This document shows positions 60,638-64,000 of a stretch of 64,000 bases of DNA, in pieces. The stretch is from Siccirubricoccus soli (lineage in GTDB: Bacteria; Pseudomonadota; Alphaproteobacteria; Acetobacterales; Acetobacteraceae), in contig NZ_JAMZIK010000048.1 in assembly GCF_024178315.1 (NCBI RefSeq), forward strand, positions 1 to 64,000, read 5' to 3'. Position 1 is the first letter of the stretch. Each line of letters starts with the position of its first letter. Under the pieces are notes generated by a model. It did not search any database. It saw only the letters and a program-made list of their open reading frames with translations, and was not told where the DNA came from. Made by a program: the position numbers and the translations under genes.

Positions 60638-62053
60638 ATGCCAATCACCACACCGCTGGAGCTTACCCGGCGGCAATTCTGGAAGGCGGGCGGCGCCCTC
60701 GCGCTGGCGGGTGCGCTTCCCGCCAGGGGACATGCCGCGACCGCCACGAGCGCGCCCGCTTCCCTGCGGCTGACCGCAGCACCTGCCCGCGCATCGATGG
60801 TCGGTGACGACCATCCCGCCACCGCCGTGTGGGCCTACGGCGGCTCGGTCCCCGGACCGGTGCTGCGGGTCCGCCAGGGCGCGCGGTTCCGGGCCGTCGT
60901 CGAGAACCGCCTGGACGAGGACACCACCGTGCACTGGCACGGCATCCGCCTGCCCAATGCCATGGACGGCGTGCCGGGGCTCACCCAGCCGCCCATCCGG
61001 CCCGGCGCGCGCTTCACTTACGAGTTCACGCCACCCGACGCCGGGACCTTCTGGTACCATCCGCACGACAACAGCCTGGTGCAACAGGGCCGCGGGCTGG
61101 CCGGTGCGCTCATCGTCGAGGAGGCCGAGCCGCCCCGGGTCGACCGCGAGCTGCTCTGGGTGATCCAGGACTGGCGGCTGACGCGCGACGCCCAGGTCGC
61201 CCTGGGCTTCGGCGGCCGCATGGAGGCGGCCATGGCGGGCCGCCTCGGCAACACGGTCACCGTCAACGGCCGGGTGCCGGACGACGTGCCGGTCCGCGCG
61301 GGCGAGCGCGTGCGGCTGCGCATCGTCAACGCGGCGACCGCGCGCATCGTGGCGCTGCGGTTCGAGGGGCACCGGCCCCTCGTGGTCGCCCTCGACGGAC
61401 AGCCCTGCGAGCCGCACGAGCCCGTGGGCGGGCGGCTGCTGCTCGGCCCCGCCATGCGCGCCGACCTCATCCTGGACATGGCGGACAGGCCGGGGAGCCG
61501 CCACGCCGTCATCGACGGCTTCCACGACCGCCTCGCCTACGAGCTCGTCGCCCTCGCCTACGAGCGCGGCGCGCCGCTGCGCGAGCATGCCCTCGACGCG
61601 TCGGTGCGCCTGCCCCCCAACCCGCTGCCGCAGCCGGACCTCGCCACGGCGGAGCGGCACGAGCTCGTTCTCCAGGGCGGGATGATGGGCGGCATGGGCA
61701 TGATGGGCATGCGCGGGGCGGCCTGGGCCATCAACGGCATGTCCATGACCGGCAAGGGGGACACGCACATGCCGCCGCTGCTGAGCCTCGCGCGCCGCCG
61801 GACCTGCGTGCTGTCGCTCCGCAACGAGACCGCGTGGTGGCACCCGATGCACCTGCACGGCCACAGCTTCCTGGTGCTGATGCGGAACGGCACCGCGGTG
61901 GCCGGGGCGGAATGGGGCGACACGGTGCTGGTCGAGCCGCGCCAGACCGTGGAGGTCGCCTTCGTGGCCGACAACCCGGGCGCCTGGATGCTGCACTGCC
62001 ACGTCATGGACCACGAGGTCAGCGGCCTGATGGGCGTGCTGCGGGTGGCCTGA
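60638..62053 (+). CDS. Tat-exported multicopper oxidase
   Basis: A 471-residue oxidase with a twin-arginine signal (LTRRQFWKAGGALALAG). Copper motifs complete: HWHG (about 102), WYHPH (about 142), HPMHLHGH (about 405) and HCHVMDHEVSGLM (about 450), with Met as axial T1 ligand. A Met-rich insert GMMGGMGMMGMRG near residue 350 is typical of CueO/CopA(MCO)-type cuprous oxidases. It oxidises Cu(I) to Cu(II) in the periplasm, protecting against copper. Part of the copper operon, followed by a DUF411 gene. Confidence 0.93.
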   Translation: MPITTPLELTRRQFWKAGGALALAGALPARGHAATATSAPASLRLTAAPARASMVGDDHPATAVWAYGGSVPGPVLRVRQGARFRAVVENRLDEDTTVHWHGIRLPNAMDGVPGLTQPPIRPGARFTYEFTPPDAGTFWYHPHDNSLVQQGRGLAGALIVEEAEPPRVDRELLWVIQDWRLTRDAQVALGFGGRMEAAMAGRLGNTVTVNGRVPDDVPVRAGERVRLRIVNAATARIVALRFEGHRPLVVALDGQPCEPHEPVGGRLLLGPAMRADLILDMADRPGSRHAVIDGFHDRLAYELVALAYERGAPLREHALDASVRLPPNPLPQPDLATAERHELVLQGGMMGGMGMMGMRGAAWAINGMSMTGKGDTHMPPLLSLARRRTCVLSLRNETAWWHPMHLHGHSFLVLMRNGTAVAGAEWGDTVLVEPRQTVEVAFVADNPGAWMLHCHVMDHEVSGLMGVLRVA

Positions 62054-62101
62054 CCCAGCCCGGAAACCAAACCCAAACCCGAAACCCAAAAAGGAAAACC
62101 G

Positions 62102-62545
62102 ATGATGACCTCACTCTCCCGCCGCGCCACCCTGCTGGCGGCCCTTTGCCTCCCGCTGCCTGCGCTGGCGGAGGCGCCCACGCAGGTCACGCTCCACAAG
62201 AGCCCGCAATGCGGCTGCTGCGAGGACTACGCGGCCTACCTCCGGCGGAACGGCTTCGCCGTCGACGTCCGGCCGACCCACGACCTGGCGACGATGAGCC
62301 GCGAGGCGGGCGTCCCCGAGGAGCTGGATGGCTGCCACATCGCCGTTGTCGAAGGCTACGCCGTCGGGGGCCACGTCCCCGTGGAGGCCATCCGCAGGCT
62401 CCTGGCCGAGCGGCCGCCGCTGCGCGCCATCACCCTGCCGGGCATGCCTCTCGGCTCGCCGGGAATGGGGGGAAGGAAGCAGGAGCCGTTCACGATCCGC
62501 GCCGTCGCCAAGGACGGCAGCATCAGCGTCTACATGGCGATCTGA
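62102..62545 (+). CDS. DUF411 metal-binding secreted protein
   Basis: A 147-residue exported protein. Signal to LALAE; then LHKSPQCGCCEDYAAYLRRNGF, an Cys-rich CGCC motif, SREAGVPEELDGCHIAVVEGYAVGGHVP (split) and a C-terminal domain with PGMPLGSPGMGG. DUF411 proteins occur beside multicopper oxidases and CopA and bind copper. The CGCC pair and later Cys/His are in place. Ribosome site is weak (AAGGAAAACCGATG-like). Followed 12 bases later by a small membrane-protein gene. Confidence 0.88.
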   Translation: MMTSLSRRATLLAALCLPLPALAEAPTQVTLHKSPQCGCCEDYAAYLRRNGFAVDVRPTHDLATMSREAGVPEELDGCHIAVVEGYAVGGHVPVEAIRRLLAERPPLRAITLPGMPLGSPGMGGRKQEPFTIRAVAKDGSISVYMAI

Positions 62546-62557
62546 GGGGGTCTGCCG

Positions 62558-62899
62558 ATGACAACCCAATCGGACCTCGTTGAAGCGCGCTCGGCGTTCC
62601 GCGCTTTCGGCGACCGCCTCCCGCCGGTGCTGCGCGGGCGGCGCGCACTGGCCGTGCTCGGGCTCGCCGTCGTGGCGGCGGGCCTGGCCTGGCAGTGGAC
62701 CTGGCTCACCGCTATCGGCGTGGCCCCGATCCTGGTCGCCCTGGCTCCCTGCGCCGCGATGTGCGCCCTGGGGCTGTGCATGACCGGAAGGTCGGGCGGG
62801 TCGTGCCACGCGGGCGAAGCCCGGACGGAGCCGTGGGCAGCCGAACCCACCCCGCAGACGCCGCACCACGCCCGCGTCACTCGGGCGGGAGGGAGCTGA
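62558..62899 (+). CDS. small membrane protein with a CxxxCxxxxC helix
   Basis: A 113-residue protein with two hydrophobic helices (ALAVLGLAVVAAGLAWQW, then IGVAPILVALAPCAAMCALGLCM). The second helix carries three Cys spaced 4 and 5 residues, which would align on one face and could bind Cu(I) or take part in redox exchange. The C-terminal tail is polar and His-bearing (GGSCHAGEA). No family name. It is in the copper operon between DUF411 and the microprotein at 62997. Confidence 0.6.
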   Translation: MTTQSDLVEARSAFRAFGDRLPPVLRGRRALAVLGLAVVAAGLAWQWTWLTAIGVAPILVALAPCAAMCALGLCMTGRSGGSCHAGEARTEPWAAEPTPQTPHHARVTRAGGS

Positions 62900-62911
62900 A
62901 GGAGTATGACG

Positions 62912-62983
62912 ATGGCGAGGATTTCGCACGGCCCGCCCACGGGCGGGGCCGCGCTCGGGTCGTGCGATGTCCTGCGTGGATAG
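62912..62983 (+). CDS. possible 23-residue peptide
   Basis: An ATG at 62912 with AAGGAG 7 nt upstream opens MARISHGPPTGGAALGSCDV and stops soon after. Its ribosome site is good, yet the peptide has no signal or known motif. It lies between two small membrane-protein genes and may be the relic start of a lost gene. Real expression is doubtful. Confidence 0.25.
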   Translation: MARISHGPPTGGAALGSCDVLRG

Positions 62984-62996
62984 GGGGCAGGCCACG

Positions 62997-63125
62997 ATGC
63001 AAGGAATGATGGATGGCATGGCCTGGATGATGGGGGGCATGGGACTCGTGTGGCTCCTCGTCGTCGTGCTGCCGGTGCTCGGCGTCGCGGCGCTCGTGAA
63101 GTACCTATGGGGGAGCAAGCCGTGA
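62997..63125 (+). CDS. Met-rich membrane microprotein (42 aa), second copy
   Basis: MQGMMDGMAWMMGGMGLVWL opens the 42 residues, then one helix (LVVVLPVLGVAALVKYL) and GSKP. Same layout and same MGLVWLL...AAL(L/V)KYL core as the protein at 52068. Ribosome-like AGGGGG lies about 10 nt upstream. Its stop overlaps the GTG of the cytochrome gene. The seven or so Met before the helix form a probable soft-metal site. Confidence 0.65.
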   Translation: MQGMMDGMAWMMGGMGLVWLLVVVLPVLGVAALVKYLWGSKP

Positions 63126-63628
63126 CAAGATGGGGCCAGGGACGATGGCGGCGACCTGTGCTGCTCGCCGCCGCCATGCTCTTCGCAGCGGCGGCAGGCG
63201 GTGTGGCGCTGCTCTCGGGTTACGGTTGGCCGGACCCGGTACCGGCCGCGATCGATGCCGACGACCCGGTGCAGGTCGCCCTTGGCCGCCGCCTCTACGG
63301 CGAGTGGTGCGCGGGGTGCCACGGCGCCAATCTCGAGGGCCAGCCGAACTGGCGGTCCCGCAGGCCCGACGGGAGGCTGCCCGCGCCCCCGCACGATGCC
63401 TCGGGGCACACCTGGCACCATGCGGACGGGATGCTGTTCCGGATCACCCGGGACGGCACGTCCGCCGTCGTCGGCGGCGACTACGAGACCGACATGCCGG
63501 GCTTCGGGGGCGTGCTCTCGGACACCGAGATCCGCGCGACCCTCGCGTTCATCAAGAGCACCTGGTCGGAGCGCGAACGTGGCGTGCAGGAGCGCCAGAG
63601 CCGCCTCGAAAGGGAGGCAGCCCGGTGA
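63122..63628 (+). CDS. membrane-anchored class I cytochrome c
   Basis: A 168-residue protein from the GTG at 63122, which overlaps the microprotein stop and has GGGGGAG just upstream; an ATG at 63107 is possible. One N-terminal helix (PVLLAAAMLFAAAAGGVALL), then haem site CAGCH (Cys63, Cys66, His67) and axial Met125 (TDMPGFGGVLS). It carries electrons in the periplasm, perhaps for the multicopper oxidase or in place of it, though no partner oxidase is visible. Complete domain of usual small-cytochrome length. Confidence 0.88.
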   Translation: MTRWGQGRWRRPVLLAAAMLFAAAAGGVALLSGYGWPDPVPAAIDADDPVQVALGRRLYGEWCAGCHGANLEGQPNWRSRRPDGRLPAPPHDASGHTWHHADGMLFRITRDGTSAVVGGDYETDMPGFGGVLSDTEIRATLAFIKSTWSERERGVQERQSRLEREAAR

Positions 63629-63691
63629 CCGCCTGCCGACGGGCGCAACCGCCAACCGGCCGCGCCCGGACACATACCGCGCTGCGATGGC

Positions 63692-63781
63692 GTGGGCATG
63701 GGGCTGGTGTGGCTCCTCGGCGCCATGCGGCTGGTGCTCGGCGTTGCGGTGCTTGCGAAGCACCTGCCCTCGGGCCGCTGA
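63692..63781 (+). pseudogene. decayed third copy of the Met-rich microprotein
   Basis: The frame reads VGMGLVWLLGAMRLVLGVAV then a short tail LAKHLPSGR, 29 residues. GMGLVWLL and the downstream LAK/H pattern match the proteins at 52068 and 62997, but the Met-rich leader is gone and only a GTG start remains. It lies 63 bases after the cytochrome gene. A relic of a duplicated microprotein gene. Confidence 0.6.
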
Positions 63782-63800
63782 CCTGATGTGCCGAGGTCGC

Positions 63801-64000
63801 ATGGGCATCTACGAACGCTTCGTCCTGCCCCGCCCGCTCGCGCTCGCCATACGGCACCGGGAGCTCGTGCCCTTCCGCCAGCGGATCGGGCGCGCCGCCA
63901 CCAGGCGGGTGCTGGAACTGGGCGCCGTCGGACCATGGCGCGCTGCACGATCACCAGGCGGAGATGGACGGGCGGTCCCACCATTGACGTGCGGTGCCGC
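63801..64000 (+). pseudogene. methyltransferase N-terminus, damaged or cut by the window
   Basis: MGIYERFVLPRPLALAIRHR and a following RRVLELG match the start of class I SAM-dependent methyltransferases whose SAM motif is normally RVLELGVGSG. Here LELG is followed by AVGPWRAAR, so the Gly-rich loop is lost, as after a frameshift or fusion. The frame is open to the window end. Another frame reads LHDHQAEMDGRSHH and stops at 63987, perhaps the tail of a different gene. Confidence 0.4.

Overview
The window is GC-rich throughout, and its secreted proteins carry classical signal peptides, lipoboxes and a Tat signal, with RND, CDF and P-type metal pumps. This fits an alphaproteobacterium; an Acetobacteraceae (Roseomonas-like) host is my inference and is not proven by anything here. 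I see no rRNA, tRNA, CRISPR array, replication gene or intact transposase. The region reads as a dense metal-resistance and sulfur-stress island, with many gene remnants and one large helicase/protease cassette.

Layout. 1-6.7 kb: the 3' end of an OprB-type porin, small secreted and lipoproteins including a three-repeat HFDP protein, then a sensor kinase/response regulator pair. 6.7-14.5 kb (mostly minus strand): a CzcCBA-type RND efflux operon with a small metal-associated secreted protein, a MerR regulator and a second HFDP protein. 14.5-24.5 kb (mostly plus strand): CzcD-like CDF pump, divergent CadR/CadA with a clear MerR-type operator, then a tight run lspA-ccdA-CDF-phosphatase/SQR fusion-persulfide dioxygenase-Sco-PCuAC. 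24.5-34.3 kb: His-tailed EamA exporter, ArsR/SRPBCC pair, a sulfide-type module (MFS plus MBL, divergent ArsR-rhodanese), MFS, fatty-acid hydroxylase, ChrA, YnfA and a damaged PAP2 gene. 34.3-40 kb: Spy/CpxP-like protein, MOT1-type molybdate/sulfate transporter, a broken YqeB gene, cupin, a truncated Spy paralogue, two unknown genes and a 2-oxoglutarate dioxygenase.

40.1-44.6 kb holds the most unusual locus: a two-gene unit of a DNA-binding protein (ribbon-helix-helix plus HTH) and a 1133-residue protein that joins an ImmA/IrrE metalloprotease, a UvrD-type helicase and an AddB-like Fe-S nuclease fold whose nuclease residues look lost. Helix-phased repeats lie upstream and two 22-bp direct repeats lie downstream. 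45.1-52.2 kb is a CusCBA copper/silver efflux operon. 53.8-55 kb is an acyltransferase. 55.4-63.6 kb is a copper block: CueR-type operator, CopA, DsbD/ScsB-like protein, Tat multicopper oxidase, DUF411 protein and cytochrome c, ending in methyltransferase debris.

Working together, the pumps move Zn/Cd/Co/Pb and Cu/Ag from cytoplasm (CadA, CopA, CDF) and periplasm (CzcCBA, CusCBA) outward. Periplasmic proteins (MCO, DUF411, Spy-like, Met- and Cys-rich small proteins) bind or oxidise metal. SQR, persulfide dioxygenases and rhodanese regulators handle reactive sulfur, probably including that released by metal/thiol damage. Three 42-residue or shorter Met-rich membrane microproteins and three short Cys-rich secreted proteins recur beside these operons.
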